From assembly GCA_021186555.1 (NCBI GenBank), contig JAJKFL010000042.1, positions 43,313,980 through 43,377,979 on the forward strand: a stretch of 64,000 nt of DNA, given 5' to 3'. The position numbers were made by a program, and so were the translations under genes. Shown in pieces: positions 1 through 10,940 of the stretch; position 1 is the first letter of the stretch; each line of letters begins with the position of its first letter. Source of the stretch: Reticulitermes speratus (taxonomy: Eukaryota > Arthropoda > Insecta > Blattodea > Rhinotermitidae). The notes beneath the pieces are model-generated. The model was not told where the DNA came from. It ran no database searches and saw only the letters and a program-made list of their open reading frames with translations.

Positions 1-154
1 CGACCTGACGACTGCGCAGCACTTTAAAAGTTTTTCTTTGTGATATGCGTAATAAGAATATTCTAGCTGCGCGGCAACAATTCAGTGTGCGCGGGAGTAT
101 TTCAGTTGCTGCGGGGCCGCGCAGCTTAGAGGGAGCATTGCCAGCACACTTTGT

Positions 155-360
155 GTATGTCAGAATTTTAATATTTTAATCGTTTTAATAAGGGCGACAC
201 AATACCTCGATTAGCGTGCTGGCCTTGTAGTGCTTTGTTCAGAACAACTCCCTGATGATGGCAGCTCGGTGCCGAAACATGTATCAGTTTTATACTTGCT
301 TCTGAATGAATTTTATTAAGTGCGTAAGTTGGTTGATGTGTTAATTGGAATTTTAGCGTT
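155..360 (+). mobile_element. Short hammerhead-bearing retroelement, copy 1
   Basis: A roughly 200-bp interspersed repeat that recurs in reverse at 42965-43205. Shared blocks on both sides of the hammerhead core include GGGCGACAYAATACCT, the GTRCTGCTTTGTT-like segment and ATTTTATTAAGTGC. It has no coding capacity. Size and content fit non-autonomous Penelope-related elements or animal retrozymes, which are known to carry small type I hammerheads; assignment to that class is inference. Confidence 0.6.
246..289 (+). ncRNA. Hammerhead ribozyme core (GAAACATGT class)
   Basis: CTGATGA lies at 252-258, stem II GGCA/TGCC at 260-273 and GAAA at 274-277, followed by CATGTA. Stem III is the minimal AC/GU type. 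The outer stem I AACT/AGTT pairs across a 2x2 mismatch, so activity may be reduced. Confidence 0.65.
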
Positions 361-971
361 AAGGGATCTCTCTTCTGTTATACCAGACCTCATGTGCGCA
401 ATTTTTCTCTTTGGGAGGACTTAATTTGAAGGTTCCGGCCTATTTTTGGACTCAAACCAGAAATTCGTCCAAATTATTACATATGCAGCCGAACTGGAAT
501 TGATTATTACTATTACTAATTTGAATGGTCGTACTAGTAGTATATGACACGTCAAAGGTGACGGGAAAGAATCACTTTTTTCCTTTCCTTAATCCCTTTC
601 TTATCTTTATCTCCATTCCCCGGTATTCCTTTCTCATTCCTTTTAACTGTCCATTCTCAAGTCAGTCCTTTCCCCCTTTCTACATCACGCGCTCTCATTC
701 ACGTTTAAACATTTCTCTCACCCTTGTTAATCCCTTATTTTTATCCCTCTTGATTCAAAAATCTCCTTCCCTCCTGTCACCAATATTTCTTTCCCATTTG
801 TTTTATTTTCCCTCTCCGTATCCTAGCAACAGCAGAAAGTAGTTTAGGTTTTGTTCGTAACGTAGCAAAGGTTGGTTCGAGGTTTCTCCAAGATTGACGA
901 TAATTGACTGTTATTTATAATGCTTCGTACTCTGTATTATTGTTATTATTATTAGTATTATTTTAATTTAG
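361..971. other. Unannotated, AT-rich
   Basis: No coding, RNA or repeat signal recognised. A pyrimidine-rich block at about 560-840 gives a 105-codon open frame that looks compositional. Short ATT trinucleotide runs at 940-965 precede the SINE. Confidence 0.4.
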
Positions 972-1236
972 GCCGATCCCAGTGGCCGCGCGGTCTAAGG
1001 CGTGGGTCTGCGGCCGCTCGCTTACTGGGATTGGGGTTCGAATCCCACCGGGGGCAGGATGTTGTGTCTTGTGAGTGTTGTGTGTTGTCAGGTAGAGGTC
1101 TCTGCGACGAGCTGGTCCTCGTCCAGAGGAGTCCTACCGAGTGTGGTGTGTGTGAGTGTGATCGTGAAGCTCCGAAAAATGAGTCGGCCTAGGCCCCCAA
1201 GGGGCTATCGAGCCATTGGAAAAAAAAAGAAAAAAT
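972..1236 (+). mobile_element. SINE family A, near full length
   Basis: tRNA-like head with A box (GGCCGCGCGGTCTAAGGCG) and B box (GGGTTCGAATCCC), then a family-specific body and an A-rich tail at 1218-1236. The short duplication TTAATTTAG flanks it. The head derives from a class II tRNA, to judge from its long variable arm. The same element recurs at 19003, 21150, 28072, 32580, 37940, 40526 and 60183. Confidence 0.9.
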
Positions 1237-2235
1237 TATTAATTTAGACCCTTTTTCTGGGTGTGGCACTATGTACAGGTGTTCTGTATCTCCGAAACAT
1301 CGGCAGTGCAGTTTGTCGTCATCCGGAAACACGGTGTGCCTTACGTGAAACTGCCGTGAGGGCTTGCAGTATTCTATATCATAATTGTGCATCGTGTGCA
1401 TAATTTAAATGCCGTTTATATCAATGTTAATGGCCATCACGCAGTCTGTCTTACGACAGGTCCATAGCATCTTCCAAAGCGAGTTCTACACAGAGTGCGA
1501 TCTAGTGCTTCCTCTTTCAAATTCCAGTATGTTCTCTTTTCCTTAAGGTCTTCCAGCAGCTGCTTACTTCTTATTCCCCGTCTTCTCGTCCCTTCTGTTA
1601 TTATTGTAGCCTAACTGTACCTTTATTTATGTTGTATCTGTCCTCTCGTCCTTATGAAGCAGCATCGTGATCTTACTCGAAATGGTCGATTCTGTGACGT
1701 CCACGTGTTTCTGTCACAAATGCAAATTGAAAGTAAAACGAATTCTTAACGAGGTTCAGTCAGCAGTCTGTGGGACCTCCACGCAGTCCTCTTCCTGAAC
1801 TTGAACTGTCGTCAGAGGTTAGACAACTGACATTTCCAGTTCTGAGTGCATATTTTATTGGAGACGAATACGGACTGGTCTGGTGCTGGGGGCCAGACGC
1901 TTGTACTTCTGCAGGAGATTGGCAATCCTGATGCAAAGATAAATGTGTCCCAGTACTTTAGCTTTCAAAGTCGAGTGCTAATTATATATATATGTATATA
2001 CCACGCTCTTTAACATTAAGTGTTCCATACAATTTCCTCACACGTTGTGTTTTATGCGTTCCGTACGGTTCTCACGCCGAACAGCCATTATTTCCTTAAA
2101 CAGCTTTAAACAATTGGTCTTTAAGTTAGAGAGGCAGTGTGTTCTCTATGAGATAGAAACTGAAATTTTGAACATTATAATTTCAGTCTTCTTATGGTTA
2201 ATTAAGCACCATGAAATGGAGACGTATGGGCGATT
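1237..2235. other. Unannotated interval
   Basis: No gene seen. A CCGAAACATCGGC block near 1290 resembles the GAAAC part of the hammerhead foldback family but has no CTGANGA partner. Short TATATA runs lie at 1984-2000. Confidence 0.35.
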
Positions 2236-2407
2236 GGAGCTGTAGCTCCACTCATTCTTAACCTCGGCACTAGACAGATATGTGGTTAGTTTCAGGCTCC
2301 GGCCGCTTTACCACCGGAAAAATAGCCCTCGATACCCATTAGATAAGAGATTGGGATAGGAAAACTACCTGTTTCGTTACTGAGAATGGAACCCCGATTC
2401 TCCGGTC
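2236..2407 (-). mobile_element. SINE family B fragment (diverged)
   Basis: Reverse-oriented body of family B: the conserved ATTCTTAACCTCGGC and CCGGCCGCTTTACC blocks and the GATACCCATTAGATA equivalent of the GGTACCCATTGTA block. The tRNA-like head is mostly lost. It belongs to the older subfamily whose 3' part reads AAGAATG rather than AAAGAAAGAGTAGAG. Confidence 0.7.
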
Positions 2408-2589
2408 TTTAATTCGCGCTACTATTTGAGCTTTAATTTTAATGACCAGTAAATTACAAATTTTTAAATAGGCGGTAGAAAGTCATTTTCTGATGGCGTC
2501 GTCGTATTTTTGTGCTGCTGATAAATTTACTTTTTTAAAAGAAAGGCCATGTTGTTATTTAACACGAATTATAAGGCTGTGTTACTGTG

Positions 2590-2800
2590 GATATGATGCC
2601 GTGAAGTCTACCAAGATGATTACCGACGTTTCGGAGATAGTGCCTCTGCCTTTACTGGGCCACAGGTCCCGTCGTCTGTACAGGATTATAGGTAGATGAT
2701 TGGGCCGTTTGTTAGTCACTTCGCTTTGATGACAGAGTTAAGGATCTCCGAAACGTCTTCATTTCAGTCAGTATCTGAATGGTCGTATTTCTCAGAAACA
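2590..2800. repeat. Decayed hammerhead-foldback remnant
   Basis: GATGCCGTGAAG...TTACCGACGTTTCGG at 2596-2635 and a second CTCCGAAACGTC at 2749-2760 in opposite orientation match the foldback family described at 33491. The catalytic core is too degraded to call a ribozyme. Confidence 0.45.
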
Positions 2801-3395
2801 TCAAACCAGTACTGAAATGCAGTGAAATCCTTAAACTCAATAAACATACATACAGTGTAATGTAAGTGTTATAATTTGTGTGTATGTCCTTGTATACCGC
2901 GCGTAACATGTGTCCCATAATGTTGGTACATGTGGACTCCCCCAGCAATAGCGGCACCTTCAGTTTACAAACGATCCATATGGGGCTTTGCCTCGGGGTG
3001 CAAGATACAAGGCTACATCAGGATCCCATGGGACATTGGAGCACAGTTGTAATGGTTTTGTTATTCGGGTTGCATCTGAACTCATGGGATATATAAACAC
3101 AATAGGTGCATTGGTTGGCTTCGCTAAATGGAATTTTAGATAACTAATTTGTGTGTCGTTGTCCTTCTGCTAACAATGGGCAGTTGATAGATGATGAATG
3201 GGGGGGAGGGGGGATAAGACTTTGGGGGTTTAATGTGGACGAGGAAACGTCGCTTCTGTGTGTGTATGTGACATGTAAAGTGCGTGATCTCCCCAACATA
3301 AGGTCTACCGAAATGGTAATGTGTGTGTTGAAGTGGTCTGAGGACAGAGCGCTGAGAAAGAATAGTTTGGCTTTGAGAATGAGTTAGAGCTGTAC

Positions 3396-4185
3396 CACAA
3401 GGACCACTACACCACTGGAACCGTTAACACTAGAACTATTACCACTGAAACCATTGCTACTATACATTAAAACTGGAGTTATTACCACTGGAAACATTAC
3501 CACTGGAATAATTACCACTAGAACAATTATCACTGGAACTATTACCAGTGGAACCATTATCACTGGAGTCATTACCACTAGAACCATCACCACTGGAAAC
3601 ATTACCGCTGGAACAATTACCACTAAAACGGTTACCACTGGAATTATTGTCACTAGAACAATTACCACTAGAACCATTACAACTGGAACCAGGTACCACT
3701 GGAGTCATTGCCACTAGAACCATCACCACTAGAACCATTACCACTGGAATTATTACCACTGAACACTTACCACTGGAACTGTTACCACTGGAATCATTAT
3801 CACTAGAACACTTACCACTGAAATCATTGCCACTGAACAATACCACTGGAAACATTATCATTGTAATCATTACCACTAGAACAATTACCACTGGAACTAT
3901 TACCGCTGGAATCGTTACCACTAGAATATTTACAATTACATTTGCCACTGGAAAATTACCACAGGACTTAGTACCAGTAGAACCATCACCACTACAACCA
4001 TTACCACTGGAATGATTACCAGTAGAACAATTACCACTGGGACCACTACCACTAGAGTGATTACCACTAGAACCATCACCACTGGATCAATTACCACTGG
4101 AATCATTACTACTAAAGAATTACCACTGGATCCATTTCCACTGGAATCATTACCACTAGAACACTTACCACTGGAACCAGCTTTT
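3396..4185. repeat. 15-bp minisatellite, about 50 copies
   Basis: Tandem repeat of about ACCACTGGAACNATT with many single-base variants (GGA/AGA, ACC/ACA). Because 15 is divisible by three, the array stays open in several frames and on both strands, which produces repetitive 90-160-codon frames (TTRTITTGTI, LPLEPLPLEP). These are by-products of the repeat rather than proteins. Confidence 0.95.
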
Positions 4186-4835
4186 TCGCTGTGAGCGTTG
4201 TTGTAATCCGCGATGATTCAAAGTTCTGCATTTTCACTTTAAGCCTTGTTTTTCAAGAACCACGCATTCGTGCGTACATGAAGCGTGATGCGTTATTCCG
4301 TGATCGCACAAAAGTTGACTGATGGGTAATGTGTGGTTGCGATTTGTTAAAAACCACGCGCGTTATTGTCACGTGATCACGCATGAGCTATTACTGCTGC
4401 GTGTCACGCCCCACTTTCCTTCCAGTCGAATTTCGCGTGCCACGCAGACCCGTTGGGAAAAACAAGTTCATTTTCAGCAAGGGAATATAAGTTCTTTAAT
4501 TAAGTTTGGCTTAAAATTTAGTTGGTTTAGTGTCATTTGGACCATGAAAGTTAATATGGTATGGAACAAATCACGGAGCCGTGAGTTGATATCCATAAAT
4601 TTATACAATTTGATATGAGGAATATTTAATCAACATAGTATGGCTTGAACGTATTGACATGTGAGATAGCTCTCTTTATTTGAAATGCTGGAAGAAGAAA
4701 ATTTCCCAACTCCATTACAAAAAGCCGTTTCAATTTTTGTCATGTTCCATGTTAGACCTCTTACCCGTCTAATGAATAAGTCACCAAGAACGCTGTACAC
4801 ATCAGTTGTTAAATCAACATCAACCTGTTATTATT
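4186..4835. other. Unannotated interval
   Basis: No gene or repeat recognised. Several CACGCR words recur at 4260-4450, giving a local CpG-rich patch; no promoter claim is made. Confidence 0.35.
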
Positions 4836-4880
4836 TCAACATGTTTCGACCCATTCTACATGGTCATCCTCAGGCAGTGT
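4834..4880 (-). ncRNA. Hammerhead-like core (GAAACATGT class)
   Basis: On the minus strand CTGAGGA (4873-4867), a GACC/GGTC stem II and GAAACATGTT are in correct order. Stem I is weak, with only the first pair obvious, so this is probably a relic. Confidence 0.5.
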
Positions 4881-5039
4881 TTCGCTTGTTTATTGTAAGG
4901 CACACATACATACGTATGAATACAATTGACACGCAAGTCCAAGCTGTGCTCAATGGTTAAGGCTCAGTTGTTTAAACAGTTTAAAATTTTTTGAGATTTA
5001 GAATTCTCTTTGCGCTGGCTGCGAAGTGTACTGTCTTCT

Positions 5040-5178
5040 GTGTGACGCCGTGTAGTTTGGTAGGAGTTTATCGATGTTTCGTAAGAACATGCCGGTTTCA
5101 TATTCAGCGCAGAAGATGGTGGCAGTATGTTCCTCCAAAACGTCAGTAACTTTATACAAGACGGTACGGCGTCAGTTC
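5040..5178. repeat. Foldback repeat, GACGCCGTG termini
   Basis: Two arms of about 50 bp in opposite orientation, by eye about 70% alike: GTGACGCCGTG...ATGTTTCG at 5041-5082 and the reverse of CAAAACGTC...ACGGCGTCA at 5137-5175. Between them lies GAAGATGGTGGCAG, the position of the CTGANGA/stem II part in better copies. Member of the hammerhead foldback family; ribozyme core decayed. Confidence 0.6.
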
Positions 5179-5254
5179 GCAAAAGGCAGCATTATTTATT
5201 ACTCAACTGAAAACATGCTATATTTAAATATATAACTTGCACTGTAATTCGTAT

Positions 5255-7049
5255 ATAGACACAACTTGCGATAGAGTACAGTCTTTAATAGCATATCGGC
5301 TTGTTAGACACAACTTGCGATAGAGTACAGTCTTTAATAGCATATCGGCTTGTTAGACACAACTTGCGATAGAGTACAGTCTTTAATAGCATATCGGGCT
5401 TGTTAGACACAACTTGCGATAGAGTACAGTCTTTAATAGCATATCGGGCTTGTTAGACACAACTTGCGATAGAGTACAGTCTTTAATAGCATATCGGGCT
5501 TGTTAGACACAACTTGCGATAGAGTACAGTCTTTAATAGCATATCGGCTTGTTAGACACAACTTGCGATAGAGTACAGTCTTTAATAGCATATCGGGCTT
5601 GTTAGACACAACTTGCGATAGAGTACAGTCTTTAATAGCATATCGGGCTTGTTAGACACAACTTGCGATAGAGTACAGTCTTTAATAGCATATCGGGCTT
5701 GTTAGACACAACTTGCGATAGAGTACAGTCTTTAATAGCATATCGGGCTTGTTAGACACACCTTGCGATAGAGTACAGTCTTTAATAGCATATCGGGCTT
5801 GTTAGACACACCTTGCGATAGAGTACAGTCTTTAATAGCATATCGGGCTTGTTAGACACACCTTGCGATAGAGTACAGTCTTTAATAGCATATCGGGCTT
5901 GTTAGACACAACTTGCGATAGAGTACAGTCTTTAATAGCATATCGGGCTTGTTAGACACAACTTGCGATAGAGTACAGTCTTTAATAGCATATCGGGCTT
6001 GTTAGACACAACTTGCGATAGAGTACAGTCTTTAATAGCATATCGGGCTTGTTAGACACACCTTGCGATAGAGTACAGTCTTTAATAGCATATCGGGCTT
6101 GTTAGACACAACTTGCGATAGAGTACAGTCTTTAATAGCATATCGGGCTTGTTAGACACAACTTGCGATAGAGTACAGTCTTTAATAGCATATCGGGCTT
6201 GTTAGACACACTTGCGATAGAGTACAGTCTTTAATAGCATATCGGGCTTGTTAGACACACCTTGCGATAGAGTACAGTCTTTAATAGCATATCGGGCTTG
6301 TTAGACACAACTTGCGATAGAGTACAGTCTTTAATAGCATATCGGGCTTGTTAGACACAACTTGCGATAGAGTACAGTCTTTAATAGCATATCGGCTTGT
6401 TAGACACACCTTGCGATAGAGTACAGTCTTTAATAGCATATCGGGCTGTTAGACACACCTTGCGATAGAGTACAGTCTTTAATAGCATATCGGGCTTGTT
6501 AGACACAACTTGCGATAGAGTACAGTCTTTAATAGCATATCGGGCTTGTTAGACACAACTTGCGATAGAGTACAGTCTTTAATAGCATATCGGGCTTGTT
6601 AGACACACCTTGCGATAGAGTACAGTCTTTAATAGCATATCGGGCTTGTTAGACACAACTTGCGATAGAGTACAGTCTTTAATAGCATATCGGGCTTGTT
6701 AGACACAACTTGCGATAGAGTACAGTCTTTAATAGCATATCGGGCTTGTTAGACACACCTTGCGATAGAGTACAGTCTTTAATAGCATATCGGGCTTGTT
6801 AGACACAACTTGCGATAGAGTACAGTCTTTAATAGCATATCGGGCTTGTTAGACACAACTTGCGATAGAGTACAGTCTTTAATAGCATATCGGGCTTGTT
6901 AGACACAACTTGCGATAGAGTACAGTCTTTAATAACATATCGGGCTTGTTAGACACAACTTGCGATAGAGTACAGTCTTTAATAACATATCGGGCTTGTT
7001 AGACACAACTTGCGATAGAGTACAGTCTTTAATAGCATATCGGGCTTGT
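5255..7049. repeat. 50-bp satellite array, about 36 copies
   Basis: Head-to-tail copies of a 50-bp unit containing TTGTTAGACACAACTTGCG, GAGTACAGTCTTTAATAGC and ATATCGGGC. Copies are nearly identical, differing at a few diagnostic positions (ACAACTT versus ACACCTT, CGGGC versus CGGC, AATAGC versus AATAAC). From 6060 to 6760 the ACACCTT variant recurs mainly every 150 bp, an incipient trimeric higher-order pattern. The unit has no spacer-like unique part. Confidence 0.97.
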
Positions 7050-7050
7050 G

Positions 7051-7268
7051 TCATGGCTCAGGTTGCTGCCCTCCGTTTATTTACGGGTGCCCGGCTTCGA
7101 TACAAGGCCAATCCATGAGGGGTTTGTGGTGGACAAAATGGTATTGGGACAGGGGTTTCTCTGAGTACTTCTGTTTTTGCCATTTTCATATTGCTCCATA
7201 TTCATTCATTTATCTATTACAGACAAAATATAATGACAGCCTATTGACAGCGTCGTTAAACAACGCAC
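7051..7268 (+). mobile_element. SINE family C, diverged
   Basis: Begins within 2 bp of the end of the 50-bp array. CATGGCTCAGG...GGTTCGATACAAGG is a decayed tRNA-like head; TTTGTGGTGGACAAA, GGGACAGG and GAGTACTTC are family C body blocks, and the 3' end reads GACAGCGTCGTTAAA, as in the copy at 33840. Confidence 0.75.
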
Positions 7269-8249
7269 ATAGAAAGACTACCCAAGAAATTTAAAAAGCT
7301 GTGAAGTGATAAAATGATCCGATGTAATTATATGCACTTGCGATATCAGTAATCAATTTCTAATCCTAGTGACATTCATAAAAATATCGCGGATCTTCAA
7401 TAATTCTGTGTTGGTACTCAAAAAACTTGGCACCACTGTATTCTGCCACGTTAATCTGTTTCAGTAAGTTCTTGCTCGTCTGCTGCCTTGGGGTTAATCA
7501 GAAACTAAGCCTGTCGACGTCTTTATATTTCGTTACTAATTGAAGCGTAATTAAATGGATATGAGATGTGGACATGAGCTACGTTTTCGCTGATTTAGAT
7601 TTAGCAAAGACAAAGAAATTGCAAACTTGATAATACGAGGTGTCTTTGTGCAGCAGGAGGGCCTTTCAACTAAATGACGCAGGTCTTAATATAAGACGTT
7701 CCTTTTATCGTTTACGAGTAGCGATAAAATGACTGCAGGACGCTTGTAATTGCGAAAAAAGAAAATTCATTTGAAGAATAAAACATTTATTAAACGCGCA
7801 AGGAGGCCATATTATTAAATCCTGCTCATAACATGTTTACGACTACCAGCTTTCATTAAGATGTGGAATTTAAGGCATATAAATGGGCAGTTTTCCTTCT
7901 CCCATTTCATATAAACCTGAGATGAATCTTAGGTCCATAAAGAAGCCCCATGTAGAAGGAAGGGTTGATTGTTTTTTCCTTTGAGTCTTTTCAGTTGTGT
8001 CTGAATAGTGTTCTTCGTGTAAAATGTTTAAATATAGATCTTTGGCTGTCAATCGGTTGTTATTTTGATATTACTTATCTCTGAACTTGCTCTTCCCACT
8101 AACAATTGTTGGAAGGATACGATGTCAGAGCGAAAATATTCTCTGCAGAAATCGTTATTCCTGCTTTACTTTTATCAGGCTTGCTTGTTAATCCGTATAA
8201 AATGTCATTCTTGTAAACTTTAGTCTTACTTCACCGTGCATTTTTAAAA
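7269..8249. other. Unannotated interval
   Basis: AT-rich single-copy-looking sequence. No open frame above 60 codons looks coding and no repeat was matched. Confidence 0.35.
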
Positions 8250-8469
8250 CTACAAACAGTCGCCAACAAATGCACAAACCATCAATAAGGTATAAATTAA
8301 CCTTTTCTCATAATTAAAACCCTACACATGTTTCGGCTCGCGAGGAGCACTACTGTAACCCCTGATGATGGCTTCTCGCGAGCCGAAACATGTGTAGGGT
8401 TTTAATTATGATAAAAGGTTAAGTTATACCTTATTGATGGTTTGTGCATTTGTTGGTGACTGTTTGTAG
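8250..8469. repeat. Palindromic hammerhead element
   Basis: Two arms of about 105 bp (8250-8341 and 8375-8469) are nearly perfect reverse complements, with the asymmetric centre around 8342-8374. The right arm contains a complete hammerhead; the left arm has only its 3' half. Outer ends read CTACAAACAGTCRCCAACAA and its complement. A transcript of either strand would form one long hairpin. Confidence 0.85.
8357..8401 (+). ncRNA. Hammerhead ribozyme, well preserved
   Basis: All core parts are present: stem I AACCC (8357-8361) pairs with GGGTT (8397-8401); CTGATGA 8362-8368; stem II GGCT/AGCC; GAAA 8385-8388; short stem III AC/GU closed by ATGU; the predicted cleavage site is after A8396 (GUA). 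A type I hammerhead of the minimal form known in Penelope-like elements. Whether it is transcribed is unknown. Confidence 0.82.
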
Positions 8470-8800
8470 TCATTCTTGTAGTTACGGATATATACGCCAG
8501 GTGGCAGTGATTGTTGTGAAGCGGTAGAGAGGTACCTATTCCTTTGTCGTTATTGCAGCTTCGAGCTGTGCCGATAGATAGCAGCTCCGCGTATTCGGTC
8601 AAGCTGTGTTTACAGAACTTTTTACTTTCTTGGAGTGCATACTCCGTGAAACTGTGATTCCATAAATTGAATTGGATAAATTGAAGGTTTATCTATAGAA
8701 GCCGTAGCTAGATACAGCAACTCTTACACGTCCAATATAATATTTCGAAAGTCTTTGTATGCGTCTATTCGATAAGAATAGTATAAGATCGCCCCGTAAC

Positions 8801-9029
8801 GTGAGGGGGAATGGAGGTATTCTTAACCTCGGCGCTAGATTGGGATTGGTGGTCAAACCACGACCCGGCCGCTTTACCCCCGCGAAAACGCCCCGGTACC
8901 GTTTGTAGAGGAGGCTGTGAGGATACCAGGGTCGGTCTGGACGGATATAGAGAGGAGAAAATGTCTTGCCCCTACCGGAGTTCGAACCCCGGACGGTCCG
9001 GCCCGTAGCCAGTCACTATACCGGCTACA
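8801..9029 (-). mobile_element. SINE family B
   Basis: Reverse orientation: TTCTTAACCTCGGCGCTAG, CCGGCCGCTTTACCCC, CGGTACC, GGTCTGGACG, then a tRNA-like head with B box GAGTTCGAACCCC (reverse) and GTAGCCAGTCACTATACCG. A trinucleotide tract begins just beyond the head. Confidence 0.88.
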
Positions 9030-9035
9030 AAAGCA

Positions 9036-9045
9036 GATACTACTG

Positions 9046-9081
<36 letters not shown>

Positions 9082-9202
9082 TTAATAATAATAAAATAAT
9101 ATTTACTTTGAAACCCACTAACCATACTAACCACCACCACCAGCAGCAGCAGTAGTAATAGTAGTATTTGTACTACTACTACTACTAGTAGTAGTAGTAG
9201 TC
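9036..9202. repeat. (CTA)n and (AGT)n tracts
   Basis: A CTA tract at about 9040-9081 and complementary AGT/TAG tracts at 9149-9202, separated by about 70 bp that includes CCACCACCACCAGCAGCAGC. The two could pair as a hairpin. Runs of Ser or Leu codons in the overlapping frames are artefacts. Confidence 0.85.
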
Positions 9203-9221
9203 ATCTTTATGATCATGATTA

Positions 9222-9445
9222 AGTGTTATTTAACGACGCTATAAATTACTAAGCTTTTAGCGTCTGTGATAGATGAATGACTGTAGAGCGCTGATGTAAT
9301 GACGCTGACAGGAGTAACTGAAGTAGACCCTACTCAGTGAATAACTGCCTTAGTGCCACCTTGTCTACCATTAATCTCACATAAATTGGCCCGGGGTCGA
9401 ATCAGGACTTTTTACTGAAATGTATTCGACTTACAGCCTGCGCCG
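9222..9445 (-). mobile_element. SINE family C, old copy
   Basis: Reverse orientation: GTTATTTAACGACGCT is the 3' end, then CTTAGTGCCACCTTGTC(T)ACCA (complement of the TGGTGGACAAGTGGCAC block) and a degraded B-box region GGGGTCGAATCAGG. Confidence 0.65.
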
Positions 9446-9549
9446 TGGCACGGCTGCCATTGTTGTTATTATTGTTATAATTATCATTATCATCACTATC
9501 ACCACCACCACCATCGTCATCATAAGAATTCCAAGAATATATATGTCTA

Positions 9550-9645
9550 GTAACGAAGTTTAGAATTCTTGGAGCTATATCTCTATTTCGCCATACGCCT
9601 TCATGGCGTGGTACTTAATCAAGCAGAGGGCTAGCGTTACTTTAC
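9550..9645 (+). mobile_element. SINE family B 3' fragment
   Basis: TAGAATTCTTGGAGCTATA, CATACGCCTTCATGGCGTGG and CTTAATCAAGCA match the 3' end of the older B subfamily seen at 25800 and 56480. Its 5' part is absent. Confidence 0.6.
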
Positions 9646-10460
9646 CACATTTTTATGTACTGGCATGATCAGTGCTCGGAGTGTTATCCTGACTGTCATA
9701 TCAGATAAATATTACAGCCACTCACGAACGCGCCCCGAGAGTCCATTCAGGCGTTTTTACTCGAAAGTTAGATTTGCCAGCTGTTTTCATTTGGTGACAG
9801 CTGATGCACGGTGTGAAAGCTTTCTGCTGTTAAGCTCTGTGTGCCTACATTTAGTATAATACTTTTTTGACGTGTCAAATATTTCACGAGATGAAACGTT
9901 GAATTCTGACGTCACTGGATAATTAGCAGAACCGAAGCCAATTGAAGGCTTAGAAAAGTGGAGCCTTCCGCAGCGTCTTACTGCTGGCTTTGAATCCTGT
10001 TCTTGGTGTTCATAATTTAAGTGGGTCTGTACATCAAGGGCTTCTTCCTTCGAGGGCGCTTGTTCGAACACCGTGTTTTGTTGTCTGCCTGTATGTTGTC
10101 TGTAACGAAGTGATGTTTTATGTTTCTCACGTTCACTCCAGTTCGTATTCTTGTGCTAGCATAAAATGCTTTGTAACTTCAACGGGAAATCATTAAAAGA
10201 AAGCCATTTAAAATACCGAGGAATGTTTGCTACCTTTCAGTTCTGAATATCGTAAGTTCCATACACATATGTAAAATAAAGAACATGTAAAATATACATG
10301 GCTGAAGTGAAAGAGGAAGTATTTTCTTCCGAAACGTCGTAATTATTTGCCGTTACTGCATGGCTTCAGAGCTCGAGTCAAGGATGTCAATAATTGTGTC
10401 GATTGCTGTGATCTTCTCTCGGCGATGGCTATCCTATGCGGTGTTAGGGGATGAGACGCC
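9646..10460. other. Unannotated interval
   Basis: No gene recognised. CTTCCGAAACGTCGTAATT at 10327-10345 is an isolated relic of the hammerhead foldback family. Confidence 0.35.
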
Positions 10461-10582
10461 TTGTAGTTTTGTAAGTAGATCGTGACGTTTCGGAACAACC
10501 TGCTGCCTCTGACTATCCTAATGATGGAGCCAGCAATTTGCTCAGAAAGTTGGTACCTGTTTACAAACATGCACGGTGTCAC
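10461..10582. repeat. Foldback repeat with hammerhead relic
   Basis: Left arm GAGACGCCTTGTAG...GTGACGTTTCGGAACA; right arm ends in CATGCACGGTGTCAC, the complement of the family terminus GTGACACCGTGCATG. Lying between, in reverse, are CCTAATGATGG and GCCTCTGAC, which occupy the CTGANGA/stem II position. Confidence 0.6.
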
Positions 10583-10659
10583 ACATTACAAGATGGCATT
10601 CGTGAGGATTCTTAAACTTTCATATTGGTTTGCATTTTAATTTCTGCATTTGTCATAAA

Positions 10660-10940
10660 CGTGCTGGGTTTTGCTGGGGAAACCTGAGAGAAAGAAACCT
10701 CTTGGAAGACATAGGCATAGATGGAAGGATATTTTGATAATGTATCTTCAAGAAGTAAGCCTGGGAGCGTGGACTGGAATTATCTGACTCAGGATAGGGA
10801 CAGATGTCGGGCTGTTGTGAGCACTGTGATGAGCTTTCGGGTTCTATAAAATGCGTGTAATTTCTTGATTAGATGAGGAACGATTAGCTTATCAGGAAGG
10901 ACGCTACTTCATGGAGTTACTCAGTTATTATTGACCACAT
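10660..10940 (+). mobile_element. LINE family G 3' end (5'-truncated)
   Basis: Matches the better copy at 30630: GGGGAAACCTGAGAGAAAG, TAGATGGAAGGATATT, CTTCAAGAAGTAAG, ACTCAGGATAGGGACAG, CTTTCGGGTTCTATAAAATG, and ends ATGGAGTTACTCAGTTA. The reading frame (KPE-RKKPLG-RHR-WKDI) is the extreme C-terminus of a non-LTR reverse transcriptase protein, interrupted by stops. Confidence 0.75.

Noticed and set aside
972-1060. tRNA gene-like sequences with A and B boxes (also at 18580, 25990, 61254 and others)
   Set aside because: Each continues into a shared non-tRNA body and tail, often with TSDs. They are SINE heads, not tRNA genes.
3454-4194. Open frames of 60-160 codons on both strands (TTRTITTGTI, VVIVLVV types)
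   Set aside because: They are readings of a 15-bp tandem repeat, open in several frames at once.
5255-7049. Regular 50-bp spacing might suggest a CRISPR array
   Set aside because: The whole unit is repeated with no unique spacers, and the window is eukaryotic. It is a satellite.
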